A stretch of 64,000 nt of DNA from Pseudocercospora fijiensis CIRAD86 (Eukaryota; Ascomycota; Dothideomycetes; Mycosphaerellales; Mycosphaerellaceae). Made by a program: the position numbers and the translations under genes. Of the stretch, positions 9,990 to 20,424 are shown piece after piece. The notes beneath the pieces were generated by a model. That model was not told the DNA's origin and ran no database searches. It saw only the letters and a program-made list of their open reading frames with translations. Numbering within the stretch: the stretch's first letter is position 1; each line of letters starts with the position of its first letter. The stretch is from the NCBI RefSeq assembly GCF_000340215.1, contig NW_006921544.1, positions 5,782-69,781 on the forward strand, given 5' to 3'.

Positions 9990-11285
9990 CCTTATCCTTA
10001 CTACGACTACCGAGACGTATAAATTCTTCCTTAAATATAGCGATATAACGTAAAAACTAGTCGATAGCGTAGTTAGTCTAATAAGCGATAATTATTAGTA
10101 GATCTCCCTTATTTTAGTTCTCGAGTATTACTTTAATAGCTTATATAGAGATATAGGTCTTACTAGTACCGGGTAGGCCTTAAATAATAGCAAAACGCGC
10201 CGTTAGAATACGACGGAGCGCTTCTAGTTAGGAGGCGTCTAGAGCACTATTAGGCTTAGAAGGCTAGTACTTAACTATATTAATATTCTCGAAGCTCTCG
10301 TTAGAGTTGTTAACTAGGATAGAGCTTAGATCTCGCTTCGGCTATACTTTAATATACTTAGGCGCCGAAATGTAAGGCTATATACTAACGAGGTACTCTA
10401 ATAAGGGGAAACCCTCGCGCATTATACGCTAAAGGCTAAGTAAGGTATACCGATTAGCTTCGAAAAGTCCGCTACGGTCCTCTACTATAAGATATTCTAT
10501 AGTAGGATCTAGCTCTAACTCCTCGGGACGGGCAAAGGCGAGATTAGGCTTAGGTAGATTCTACTAAAGTCCCTCTAGTAGTCGAGCGGTAATAGTAGCG
10601 ATAATAGCGCGAGATACGAACTTATTATTTATTAGTATAAGAACGACTAAGCTACCGGCGATAAGGCGCTTTAACTGTTCCTATAGAACTTTCTTACTAG
10701 TACGGAGGAGACTAAAAGTAACGCGGACGGCGAAGCTACGTATAGATAAAGTCGCGCCGTAGATATAAACCTACTTAGGTTAGTATATAACGGGCGGCGC
10801 GTTAAAGGGGTAAAGGCGAGACTAACCTTCGTATAGATGCCGACTTTGCTATTAAATGCGTCCTTAGCGGTATATAGAGTATAGCGAGTTATTAGGACTA
10901 CTTCGCGAAGGCCGTAGAGGGTATCTTCGCGGTTCCTATAGAACTTTCTTACTAGTACGGAGGAGACTAAAAGTAACGCGGACGGCGAAGCTACATATAG
11001 ACAAAGTCGCGCCGTAGATATAAACCTACTTAGGTTAGTATATAATAGGCGGCGCGTTAAAAGGGTAAAGGCGAGACTAACCTTAGTATAAATACCGACT
11101 TTACTATTAAATGCGTCCTTAGCGGCATATAGAGTATAGCGAGTTATTAAGACTGCTTCGCGAAGGCCGTAAAGGGCATCTTCGCGGTATAGCTCGTAGA
11201 GAGTGCTCTAAGAGAATAGTTCTATAAGGGAGGCGATAAATAGTAAATAGGGCTCGTCGACGTCGCGCGCGAGGGCGAGCGTTCC
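9990..11285 (-). pseudogene. ZNFX1/NFX1-type SF1 helicase fragment (copy 1, RIP-decayed)
   Basis: Minus-strand frame matching fungal ZNFX1/hrr1-like superfamily 1 helicases (UPF1-like). Visible in order: LARDVDEPYLLFIASLIELF, an N-terminal helical segment (YREDALYGLREAVLITRYTL), RVTFSLLRTSKK, ARLLEGL, LAFARPEELELDPTIEYLIV, FEANRYTLLSLxRIM, NVNIV-like ENINIVKY, ALDASxLEALRRILTARFAIIxG, Walker A as GLPGTSKT (10,156-10,179; family form GPPGTGKT), and motif Ia-like AYxTNYAIDxFLRYIAIF. The frame ends after RLGSRSKDKDV; motifs II-VI and the zinc fingers are missing. Family members help RNAi-linked heterochromatin or RNA surveillance. Both ends are replaced by tandem repeats, so it is a captured fragment. 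Confidence 0.82.
10677..11186 (-). repeat. 255-bp in-frame tandem duplication in helicase fragment (copy 1)
   Basis: 10,677-10,931 and 10,932-11,186 are direct copies at a 255-bp offset, starting GTTCCTATAGAACTTTCTTA. The length is 85 codons, so the duplication keeps the frame of the helicase N-terminal region (segments like KVGIYTKVSLAF and RVTFS occur twice). It is present in copy 2 at 29,411-29,920, so it predates the unit duplication. Confidence 0.92.
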
Positions 11286-11905
11286 TATCGCTAGTTATAG
11301 CTAATTAGCCTATAGCCCTTACCGTATCGCTAGTTATAGCTAATTAGCCTAACGCAGGCGTAGTCGAGATACGACTAAGAATACGACCGCCTTCTTATTT
11401 AGCTCGTAATATACGTAGGCGGCCTACGAGTAGGCGCGAGAATATATTCTTTTATACCTTCGATATTATAATATCGAATAAATAGAGAATAGTTCTATAA
11501 GAGAGGCGATAAATAGTAAATAGGGCTCGTCGACGTCGCGCGCGAAGGCGAGCGTTCCTATCGCTAGTTATAGCTAATTAGCCCGCGGCCCTTACCGTAT
11601 CGCTAGTTATAGCTAATTAGCCTAACGCGGGCGCATTCGAGATACGACTTAGAATACGACCGCCTTCTTATTTAGCTTATAATATACGTAGGCGGCCTAC
11701 GAGTAGGCGCGAGAATATATTCTTTTATATCTTCGATATTATAATATCGAATAAATAGAGAATAGTTCTATAAGGGAGGCGATAAATAGTAAATAGGGCT
11801 CGTCGACGTCGCGCGCGAGGGCGAGCGTTCCTATCGCTAGTTATAGCTAATTAGCCCGCGGCCCTTACCGTATCGCTAGTTATAGCTAATTAGCCCGACG
11901 CCGGC
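11211..11905. repeat. 273-bp tandem repeat, ~2.5 copies (copy 1)
   Basis: Units start with AGAGAATAGTTCTATAAG at 11,211, 11,484 and 11,757. Each holds a piece of the helicase frame (DVDEPYLLFIASLIELF), several copies of TATCGCTAGTTATAGCTAAT, an IR around CGTAGGCGGCCTACG and a perfect 20-bp palindrome TTCGATATTATAATATCGAA (11,459-11,478; 11,732-11,751). 273 is divisible by three. Copy 2 carries the array at 29,945-30,600 with a 39-bp deletion in the first unit. Confidence 0.9.
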
Positions 11906-11929
11906 GCCCTACTATACGCCCGCTATACG

Positions 11930-11947
11930 CCTAACCCTAACCCTAAA
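11930..11947. repeat. Telomere-like CCCTAA stretch at unit end (copy 1)
   Basis: CCTAACCCTAACCCTAAA contains two perfect CCCTAA units plus partial ones, matching the fungal telomere repeat TTAGGG on the other strand. It lies 12 bp before the end of homology between the two unit copies and recurs at the same place in copy 2 (30,625-30,642). It is too short to be a functional telomere. Confidence 0.75.
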
Positions 11948-11959
11948 GTGCCTTATAGT

Positions 11960-12784
11960 CCCGACTCCGACCCTAATACTAATACCGATACCGATACTAG
12001 GATACAAAAACCGAAGTCCGAAATTAACTAAGTCGGAGCTAGATCCGAGATATACCTAAGAGCAGGCCGAATACTAAGGTAAGCCCTACTTTCCGATATC
12101 CGAGAGCGAGCCGCTTTCCGAAATCCGGGGGCGAGCCGCTTCCCGAAAGCGAGCCGTATCCTAAAGGCGAAAGCGAGCCGTATCCCGAATATAACATCTT
12201 ATTAACGAAGGTATAAGGGTTAGTAGCTAAGTAGTAAGAATATATACGAAACTTTACTTAGGAGTACTAAATTAATATAGCTACTATTTATATAAAACGA
12301 ACTACGAAGAAAGGAAGAAGGGTACCTTAGAAAGAGAGCCCCTTCCTTAGTATTCCGCCCTACGGCCGTCTAGCGCGTCCGACGCGTAAGCGCAAGTACG
12401 TATATCCTGCTTGCTAGCTTCTTAGCAAACCTCTACCTTTAGGTCCTTCCTTACGCGCTAAGCGCGCGCGCGTATCCCGCTTGTCCGCTATCTCGTAGCG
12501 CCTTTGTCTTCTAGCCGACTTACGCGGCGCGCGTATACGAACTCGTTTAACCGCTCTTAAGTAAATATGTTTCTCCTAGCTCTTCCCTACCTTCCGGTTC
12601 CTTCCTACTACTCGGATCTGTTCTACGACTCTATATATCTCGCTTACTATCGTCCGTATATACGTACGCGTAGTTTAGTATAGTTCCGTCGTTTGTATAT
12701 TAATATATAACGTATTGTTCTACTATATACGGCCTCCGCGGGAGTCCCTAAGATATTACGTTATACGGCTAAATAGGCGGCTAA
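11960..12784. other. Spacer right of copy 1, no gene seen
   Basis: Starts with loosely repeated CCGA/CCCTAATAC-type sequence, then several variants of GCGAGCCGYWTCCCGAA around 12,080-12,190, related to the array at 13,068-13,495. CpA/TpG is slightly more frequent around 12,400-12,660 than elsewhere. No coding frame with recognisable content. Confidence 0.5.
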
Positions 12785-12973
12785 CTAGGCGACCTAGGCG
12801 TTCTAGGCGACCTAGGCGTCCTAGGCGTTCTAGGCGTACTAGGCGTCCTAGGCGTCCTAGGCGTACTAGGCGTCCTAGGCGTCCTAGGCGTACTAGGCGT
12901 CCTAGGCGTCCTAGGCGTACTAGGCGTCCTAGGCGTACTAGGCGTCCTAGGCGACCTAGGCGACCTAGGCGAC
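12785..12973. repeat. 9-bp minisatellite CTAGGCGNN, 21 units
   Basis: Twenty-one uninterrupted 9-bp units: CTAGGCGTC, CTAGGCGTA, CTAGGCGAC or CTAGGCGTT. The middle shows a higher-order 27-bp pattern (TC-TC-TA). The open frames covering it on both strands (Arg/Pro-rich on plus, Thr/Pro/Ser-rich on minus) simply follow from a period divisible by three and should not be taken as genes. Confidence 0.95.
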
Positions 12974-13067
12974 CTACTACTAAGGCAACTTAAATCCGAC
13001 ATTACTTTATAGTATAGTAGCTAGCTTATAGGACTTATCGGTGCTTTCTAGGCAGCTACTATAATAG

Positions 13068-13495
13068 AAGGGGGCGATAGCGAGCTATATCTCGAATGTA
13101 ATATCTCGAAGGTATAGCCCTATCTTAAATACGATATCTAAAATACGATATCTAAAATACGATATCTCGAACTATAATAGCGAGCCGTATCTCGAACGCG
13201 ATATCTCGAAGGCGATAGCGAGCGATATCTAGAACGCGATATCTAAAATACGATATCTTAAACGCGATAGCGAGCGATATCTCGAATACGATATCTCGGA
13301 TACGATATCTCGAACGCGACGCCTCGTAGGCGAGAGCGGAAATCTCGAACGCGACGTCTCGTAGGCGATAGTAGATATCTCAAACGCGATATCTCGAAGG
13401 CGATAGCGAGCTATATCTCGAACGCGACATCTCGCCGTATCTCGAACGCGACGTCTCGTAGGCGATAGCGAGCTATATCTCGAACGCGAGCTATA
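13068..13495. repeat. Imperfect short-period array with GATATCTCGAA core
   Basis: Many degenerate units built around CGATATCTCGAACGCGATAG and AAAATACGATATCT (14-bp period at 13,135-13,165), interspersed with GCGAGC. No frame is kept, so it is probably a noncoding satellite. The same motif in looser form occurs at 12,080-12,190. Confidence 0.8.
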
Positions 13496-13584
13496 TACTA
13501 AACGTATTCGTATATAGCTATAGACAATTTTTAACTAACTAGCTATTATATATATATATTAGATACTTTAATACTATATTAGTA

Positions 13585-13712
13585 GAGGGAGAAACTTTTA
13601 GTATATACCTAAACTTTCGCCGATATAGACAATATATATATTTTTTAAGACAGATACTTTAATACTACGTTAGTATAGGAAGAGACTTTAGGTATATACC
13701 TAAACTTTTGTT
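13585..13712. repeat. Two CTTTAGGT-family hairpins beyond the SNF2 gene
   Basis: AAACTTTTAGTATATACCTA (about 13,590) and GACTTTAGGTATATACCTAA (about 13,681) each fall within an ~80-bp direct repeat that shares AGATACTTTAATACTAYRTTAGTA. Both are strongly RIP-converted (GTATATAC centres). They mark the 3' flank of the helicase gene. Confidence 0.75.
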
Positions 13713-14844
13713 ACTATAGACGCATTTCTGCCCTAAGCTACTAACTAGTAGATATATATATATATAATATAGGAGAGGAGAGATATCTGCTACTACGAAC
13801 TAGCTTTAACTATATTACCGACAACTATATTACCGAATGCTCTACTACTTGTTAAATAGGTTCTTACCTTGCTTCTAGTAACTACCGCCCGACAGATCCC
13901 GTAGGTAATCGTACGCCCGAACTCGCTCCTACGTACTTAACCGATCGAATCTAGCTACGAACGCTATCTCGCTAGCCGCCCGGGTACTATTAGGTACGGA
14001 TAGCGAACTAGGTAGGTTTATAATAATAAACTTGTTACGCAGACCTCTAGTATTTAAGATAGTAGTAGCGATCTCCTAAGCGGTCGGCTCTAGGGGTCCG
14101 GATAAGGGAGTAGGTAGAGGAGTAAATAGTATATCTAAGCGATTAGTAAGTTCGCTATTACTTAAAGACGGCGAAGGATTACGTAGTAGATTATTGTTAA
14201 TACTTAGAGACGGCGAAGGATTACGTAGTAGATTATCGTTAACTATAGCTAGCCGCGGGCTCGGAGGTAGAGGAAGTAGTAGATCGCCGTTTACCGTACC
14301 TAGGGATAGAGGAGGTAGAGGTAGCGATAGAGATAGTAGAGGACTATCTAGCGGCGGTAGTAATATATAAGCTTTCTTCTACGCTACGGCTACCTTCTCC
14401 GCCTAGCGCTCCTTAAATACTATTAGTTAATCCTCGTAGTTATCCTACTCTCTAATAAGGCTCTAAAGCTCGCGTAGACTCTTTCGAACCTTAGCGCGGG
14501 CTAGGTCGGTCGCCTTTATAGCGTTTAGTTTCTAGTTTACCGTAGTAACTAATTCGTACTACTTGCTATTAATAATACTATTTTCGACTTCCTCGCTAAG
14601 GGATAATATATTAGGCTTCTAAGGCGGCTGCTCTTTATTCTCTTCTAAGGGAGGGATAGTCTACGTTAGGGAGAACGGAGGTCTCTCTTATCGAAGCTAT
14701 AAAGGGACTACTATACCCTCCTACTCTACTACGTAGGTAAGGCCGTTAAGGATATAGTCGGATAGCGAGTCGACCTAGTTATAGAACTAGAATACGATGT
14801 CTATAATCGTTATTAGCATTAACTTAGAAACATTTAAAAGAAAC

Positions 14845-14895
14845 TTTAGGTATATACCTAAAGTGTATAATAATAGGTATATACTTAAAGTTTAA
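14845..14895. repeat. CTTTAGGT-family hairpin in helicase intron
   Basis: AAACTTTAGGTATATACCTA, then a spacer and TAGGTATATACTTAAAGTTT form a two-arm palindrome between the fourth and fifth coding blocks of the SNF2 gene. Both centres are RIP-converted to GTATATAC. Confidence 0.8.
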
Positions 14896-16053
14896 ATAAG
14901 AGAATATACCGGTTCTACTTAAGTACGCTAGCTTTGCGGCATCTCTATATATAAGCTAGTCGGCGTAGTACTATACGATACGATTGACCTTATCTTATTT
15001 AACAGTTAGGGGCCTAGTCTTACGCTAGATATACTAACAGTCCTCGACGTGCTTAGCGACTAGCTTAATATAGAGCTTATCTACTTAGTCCGGTTCTAGG
15101 TCGTCGTTACCGAGCTAGTCGTCGTAGTTTCTTTTAGCCTTCTCCTAGACCTATCCGATAACCTTATAAGCAACCGTACCGCTATATACTAAACGGAATA
15201 GCGTCTCGTTCGGCAATAGGTTCTTTACGGTAGGATCTATAATATTAGCCTATACGTTGCTAGTACGAGGGGAGCGTACGCTATATATAGTACGTAGTAG
15301 AGCGTCGGCTATAACCGTATAGATACGCGTCTTAATAGACTCTCGAATAAGGCCGGTCGGCTCCTCTACGGCGTCGTTTTCGCGTCGCTTAGTATTATTG
15401 TTTTAGAAAGGGTAGTCTCGTATAATAATCTCTATATCTTCCGGGCTAAGAGTATAGATAGAGCGAATCTACTTAAGGAACCGCACTTTATACTTATACT
15501 ACAAGGCCTAATCGACACTCTCGTCGACATTTAAAGTATAGACTATTATATCGTATTCTTAGCCTATACGGTAAAGTCGACCGCTAGCTTAGCACTTAAT
15601 ACGGAACGAAACGGCGTCGAGTATAACTATAAAGAAAGCTACCTTCTAGTAGTTAGCGGACTCGGCTTCTATACGCGAAGAGATAATTATAATTTTAACG
15701 CTAGGGTCGTTTAGAAAGGCGCGCTCGGCTAGGACGCGGCTACGATTGCTAATACTAGCGCGGATTACAATATATAGGATCTAGAGCAGGCCGTAAATAG
15801 CCTCGACAATTAGGAGCGAGATAGGTTCGTAGGCCTAGACTACGAGCTTTAGCAACTCGATAAGTACGATATTTCGGACGATCTCTAAGAAAGTATAATA
15901 CTTCGGGGATACGCGGTAGAGGAAGTTAAGGTAGCTAAATCGATCCGAGGGCGGTAGTATCTAGAGGTCGCCCTTAAGGGATATATAAAGGTACGTAAAA
16001 GGGTCGATAGACCTATTAGTCCTATAATAAAAGGTTAGCAATGTCTAAAATAT

Positions 16054-16111
16054 AGAAACTTTAGGTATATACCTAAATCGTAGCTAAAAAAGGTATATAC
16101 CTAAAGTTTTA
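16054..16111. repeat. CTTTAGGT-family hairpin in helicase intron
   Basis: GAAACTTTAGGTATATACCT and AGGTATATACCTAAAGTTTT bracket a short AT/GC-mixed loop (AAATCGTAGCTAAAAA). It separates the third and fourth coding blocks of the SNF2 gene. Confidence 0.8.
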
Positions 16112-17580
16112 GAAAACTTACAATAAGTTAATAAGCTTAGCACTTGTATCTAAGCGGCGCCTTAGTATAACCGAGCTAATAGGGTTGTTAGAGGTTAGTA
16201 TAAGCTAACGGCGTAGGCTAGTGCTATAACCGGTCTTATCGTCTTCGTCTATAGTATATAGACGCTTACTATCTACTATATTAGTAAACTACCTATAGGC
16301 TCTATTATAGATCGTATAGCTAGTATCGTCTATACGAATCTCGATATTATAGAAGTGTATAGGTAGGATATCGGTACCGATACGATAGTCGACGCTATTC
16401 GCGACGATCGTTTAGCCCTTAATACGGCGGATTTAGACTAGACTTAGAAGTAGTAGCATTACGAAGCCGATATTTGTCGTACTACCTATCGCCTTATAGA
16501 TCGCTTTAGGATAGAGCGCGGCTAGGTAGTACTAGTTAAGTAGGAGATCCGGGTAGCCCGTAAGCCTATATAGGGTATCTAGAATCTTGCTCTAGTTACG
16601 GTCGTAGAGTGTCTCGAACTTATAAGATAGACGTCTATATTTATCGACGTCTATACCGTTCTTCTTAAGGTTAGAACCTAAATCTAGGAGGTTCTTAACT
16701 TAGCGCTAACTAAAGCGGACAATCGACGCTATATTATATACGTAGTTGCGAATAACTATAGTAGTAATAATAGCTATACTATTCTACGGTCGCAACTTAT
16801 ATAATACGTCGGTCTAATTAGCCTTAGGGTTGCCTACCGTATAACCCTCGTCGGCCGCGATAAGAGAGAAGGAGTCCTCGGGGATAAGTAGAACGTTTAA
16901 TATTATAAGGTCCGCCTACTAGAGGTCGGCAAGCGTAGTGCCTCTATCCTCGTCGTCTAAGACATCGCCCGCGAGGCCGTCGACGTCCTCGTTATCTTCG
17001 TTAATAGCTATAGTTCGCTTCTTAGAGACTCTAACGGTCGATCCGACCTCGAGGATCTATCTAGGTAGTACTTAGTAGGTAGTAAGTACTAGATTGCGCG
17101 ATGTCTGTTCGTTATCGCCGTTCTAGGTAGCTAACTAACTCTTTAGAGCCTCGAGGTTCGTAGGGATAGGTATAGACTTAGCAAACTAATTATCTCGCTA
17201 ATTCTTCTTAATACCGAGTAAATAGAACATATATATATAGATATACTTAGAACGGTTACCCTCTAGATCGTAGAAGTGTATATCGGTATTAGTAAGCTAA
17301 GCCGTAAGACTATTCGGTAGGTAGACGATAATCGGTAGGCGGTATTTAGGGCGTAGACTAAGCTCCGCTCTAGCCTTATTTATAGAGGCATTACGATCAA
17401 ATGCCTCGTCGCTAGCTTGCATCTTCTCGATAATATTACGCTTCTTAGGCGTTTAGTCGAGGGGGAACTAGTCGGGATAGTCTGCTAGGTACTTCGTAGT
17501 AGTATTAGTTATTACGACGCTTACGCGGGAACGGACTTTATCTAGATAAGAAAAGTTAGTAAAGGTTTCGTTAGTAGGAA

Positions 17581-17676
17581 GGAACTTTAGGCGTATACCT
17601 AAAAATTATAATAATCGGAAATAATAAAACTTTAGGCGCGCACCTAAATCTCGTAAGAATAGGTACGCACCTAAAG
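17581..17676. repeat. Three CTTTAGGT-family palindromes in helicase intron
   Basis: Palindromes at 17,581 (CTTTAGGCGTATACCTAAA), 17,630 (CTTTAGGCGCGCACCTAAA) and 17,660 (TAGGTACGCACCTAAAG). The centre varies among GCGTATAC, GCGCGCAC and GTACGCAC, consistent with RIP decay of GTGCGCAC or a close variant. The cluster lies 100 bp downstream of motif I, between the second and third coding blocks. Confidence 0.85.
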
Positions 17677-19242
17677 TTTTATAATAAATCGTAGAAAAAG
17701 CTTACTATTATAGACCTTAATCTAGTAGGTAGTCTCTTTCGCTATCTCGTAGATCGTAACGAGGACCTAAATAGTCTTACCGAGGCTAACGTCGTCGCCT
17801 ATAATAGCGAACCGAGTAGGAGAGAGTATTATACGCTTAAGGTACGCTACACTAGTTACCTACTAAGGCTACAAGCTTAGCCCGTAGTATACAGCCTTAA
17901 ACCCTAACTTAGTAAAGCTGTCTAGTACGCTTAATGTTTCGGGTATAATATCGAGCGAAATATAGGCGTCCTCGAACGTAGGTGCCTTAGCGCTCTTCTA
18001 GTTTATAGCGGAGTTAATAAGCGTAAACATCTTGCTATCGATAACTAGGGTACTGTCGGTATTATAGGCGCTAGTACGCTTATTATTAGTGTCTTCGGCG
18101 TAACGCTATTAGAAGGCTTATACTTCGCCTATATTAACCTTAGGTATTACGGTATCGAACCCTAGGCGCTCGATCTTAGTAGGATCGCTAAAAAGCTATA
18201 GATATAGACGCGCGCTACCGGTAGTAAGGATAATATTGTTAATATAGGCGATACGCGCCTTGTTATTAGCAAAGTTGTCTAGGCGTAGGCTAGTCCCTAG
18301 ATTTATATTACCGCGCTTAGACAAAATATCGAACGTCTTAAGCGTAGTATCCGGATCGGTATTGCCTTATATACGCTATATCTCCGTAGTAGTAGATCTA
18401 TCGTATAGACCCTTCTTAACGAGGTTTAGCAATATCTCTATAACATTACCTATACGCTCTTCCTACTCTTTAGTATTTACTCGGCTAGCCTTCGGGTCGA
18501 TATAGACCGGGGTAGTAGTAGTAGCGACGCGGGAGATCCTTATCGGCTCGAGTAATAGGTTAACCGGGGCGTTATTGTTCTTGTTCTTTATCTTGTTATA
18601 TAGGTATAAGAGTAGCAGTCCTCGATAGAGGTCTTCTCCGTATATCTCTAGTTCTAAGACTAGGTAGACTAGCTAGAGAGTAGGTCTATAAAGCGTAGTA
18701 GGAGTGCCTACGAAGAACGTAGGAATATACGCTAGATCTAGCCGATCGATTATAGGATCGAGGGAGTCTAGAATAACCTTTATCTTCTATACGGCGCGGA
18801 TATAGACAAAGGCTATATACTTTAGGTTGCCCTTAACGGTATCGGGATAGCGCGGGCCTATAAGAGCGCGATCTGCCTCGTCGTCGTCCTCCGCTATTAT
18901 ACTCTTAACCTTAATCTAGCCTTTAGTAAAGCTAGAGATAGTCTTAAGGATCTTATTCGGCGTAAGCTAGAGTCGGTAGCTCTACTAGTTACCGCTATCT
19001 TTCTCGTCGACATCTATCTTATCGACGTCGTTATTAGGGTCTTGCTCTACTATATCGTCTAAACCTTAGGCATCTTCGCTATCGCTAACGTGTTCTAATA
19101 AAACGGGCTGTTTGCCCTTACGCTTAGTCGATCTAGCTTTGCGCCGAGTGCCCGCTAGGGGTCTAGCGTACTTAGCCGACGCGCTCTCGTATTTACTAAA
19201 TGTTCGCTATAATAACTTAGCACTGTTCTAGAGAGGAGAATT

Positions 19243-19450
19243 AAGAATATAGAAACTTTAGGCGTATACCTAAATTATAAACCTTCGAAGAAACTTTAGG
19301 TGCGCACCTATTTAATATATAGAATAGGTATATATCTAAAGTTTTATCTTTAGAGTTAACTTAAGGCGTACACCTAAATCGTAGTGTTTTAAGGAAACTT
19401 TAGGTACGTACCTATTTAACGCGCAGAATAGGTACATACCTAAAGTTTTA
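19243..19450. repeat. Hairpin cluster in helicase intron (copy 2)
   Basis: Counterpart of the cluster at 509-716. Several arms are less mutated here, for example CTTTAGGTGCGCACCTA at about 19,293 against GTACGCAC in copy 1. This lets the ancestral centre be read as GTGCGCAC. Confidence 0.88.
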
Positions 19451-20043
19451 TCTTTTAAGTAGAATCGATATAACGGTAAAGGAAAAAAAGAATGAAAAAA
19501 GGGGGTATACTTAGGCCTATTATACTTACGACGCGATATAAGTAGAAATACTTAAACGCTAGCTCGAGCTTCGCTATTATACGTACGAACTAGTCGCCGA
19601 CTAGGATCTCTATAGCTCCTACGGTAGTCTCGTTCTTAATAGATCTAGCGGAGTAGGCGGCTATATAGACACCTTAACTATAGGATAGGGCCGTTACTAC
19701 GCCGCGGGTCTTGTCTATAATGTCCTTAAAGCTATTAACGCGACCTTCCTTAAACCTCTACTCGGCTAGGTTAAGCTTATCTTAGTCTATCTCTATACCG
19801 ATAGTCTTGTCCTACTTAGCTTTAGTTAACTTCTTAGGCGTATTAGCGGTCTTAGCCTTCTTTACTAGCGACTCTTTCGGGGAAGGATCGCCGAGGCTAA
19901 GTAGTAGGGTATACTGCTTCTTAGTAGTAGACGTCGGGGTTTAGGGCGGGTCGCTTAGCGGACTAGTGCCTAATTTGCGCTTACGCGCGCTAGGGATAAG
20001 TAGGGAACTTATAGCTACAGTTTTTTTCGCGATTATAGTAATG

Positions 20044-20424
20044 TGTTTCTTTCGAAAATAGTTTAACTATTAGTGTTTTTAAAGAAACTTTAGGTATGTA
20101 CCTATTCTAGTGCTAGTAATAGTAAGTGCTACGGAAGGTTAATGTTAATGTTTAAGTTAAGAAGAGGGAGCAGGTTTATAAAAGAAGAAAAGTTGTATTG
20201 CGTACGGACTACGTATTTGCCGCTAGCGGCATATCCCGCGTCTAATAGCGATGTTTGCTTTTAACGCTTACCCGCACTAGTATTAGGTAATAGCCTATAA
20301 GGTTATATAAGGTTATATAAGGTGTAACGTAAGGAAATTTTAGGTGCGCACCTAAAGTTCTATTAAACGCTTATTATTGCTGCTTACTATAACAACCTTA
20401 TACTACTATCTAATTAAGGCGAGG
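20044..20424. promoter_or_regulatory. Divergent spacer between SNF2 gene and orphan gene (copy 2)
   Basis: Same structure as 1,310-1,690. It contains a hairpin near 20,083-20,106, the TATAAGGTTA repeat, and at 20,337-20,357 a hairpin with the intact core TTTAGGTGCGCACCTAAA. No core promoter could be assigned. Confidence 0.5.

Larger units (their letters stand above)
1..11959. repeat. Large repeat unit, copy 1 (left end outside window)
   Basis: This stretch is the right part of a long repeat unit whose second copy starts at 18,735. Checked at several points (1, 1,691, 9,541, 10,931), the offset is exactly 18,734, so more than 11 kb is collinear without net indels. A 39-bp difference near 11,310 reduces the offset to 18,695 by 11,931. 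Homology stops at 11,959 (30,654 in copy 2), just after a telomere-like motif. Nearly all differences I saw are C/T or G/A changes, as expected from RIP. The unit carries the 5' part of an SNF2 gene, an orphan gene, a giant unknown gene and a ZNFX1-like fragment. Confidence 0.92.
13826..20043 (-). pseudogene. SNF2-family helicase, complete but RIP-decayed (copy 2)
   Basis: Minus-strand gene of about 1,850-1,900 codons in five coding blocks separated by hairpin-bearing spacers (19,230-19,480; 17,575-17,690; 16,040-16,120; 14,830-14,900). The N-terminus is Lys/Ser rich with acidic patches. Motif I reads GDDVSLGKTI (17,773-17,799; family form GLGKT), preceded by a PxQVTSVAYLKR element. Motif II appears as AADEGYTVGNPKA (about 16,837-16,862; DEGH type). 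Motif VI is CxASGRLYRIGxE followed by IVYTLNVDESVD (about 15,540-15,600), diagnostic of SNF2/Rad54 ATPases. A Pro/Ser-rich, coiled tail follows (14,830-13,826). Such proteins remodel chromatin or translocate on DNA. Stops fall at Gln/Trp sites. The subfamily is uncertain; RAD5/helicase-like factors are plausible. Confidence 0.85.

Noticed and set aside
12715..13002. Arg/Pro-rich plus ORF (12,715-12,993) and Thr/Pro/Ser-rich minus ORF (12,781-13,002)
   Set aside because: Both follow from the 9-bp minisatellite, whose period is divisible by three. There is no sequence outside the repeat that supports a protein.
18260..18505. 81-codon plus ORF
   Set aside because: Lies antisense to the SNF2 gene's second coding block, which is supported by homology.
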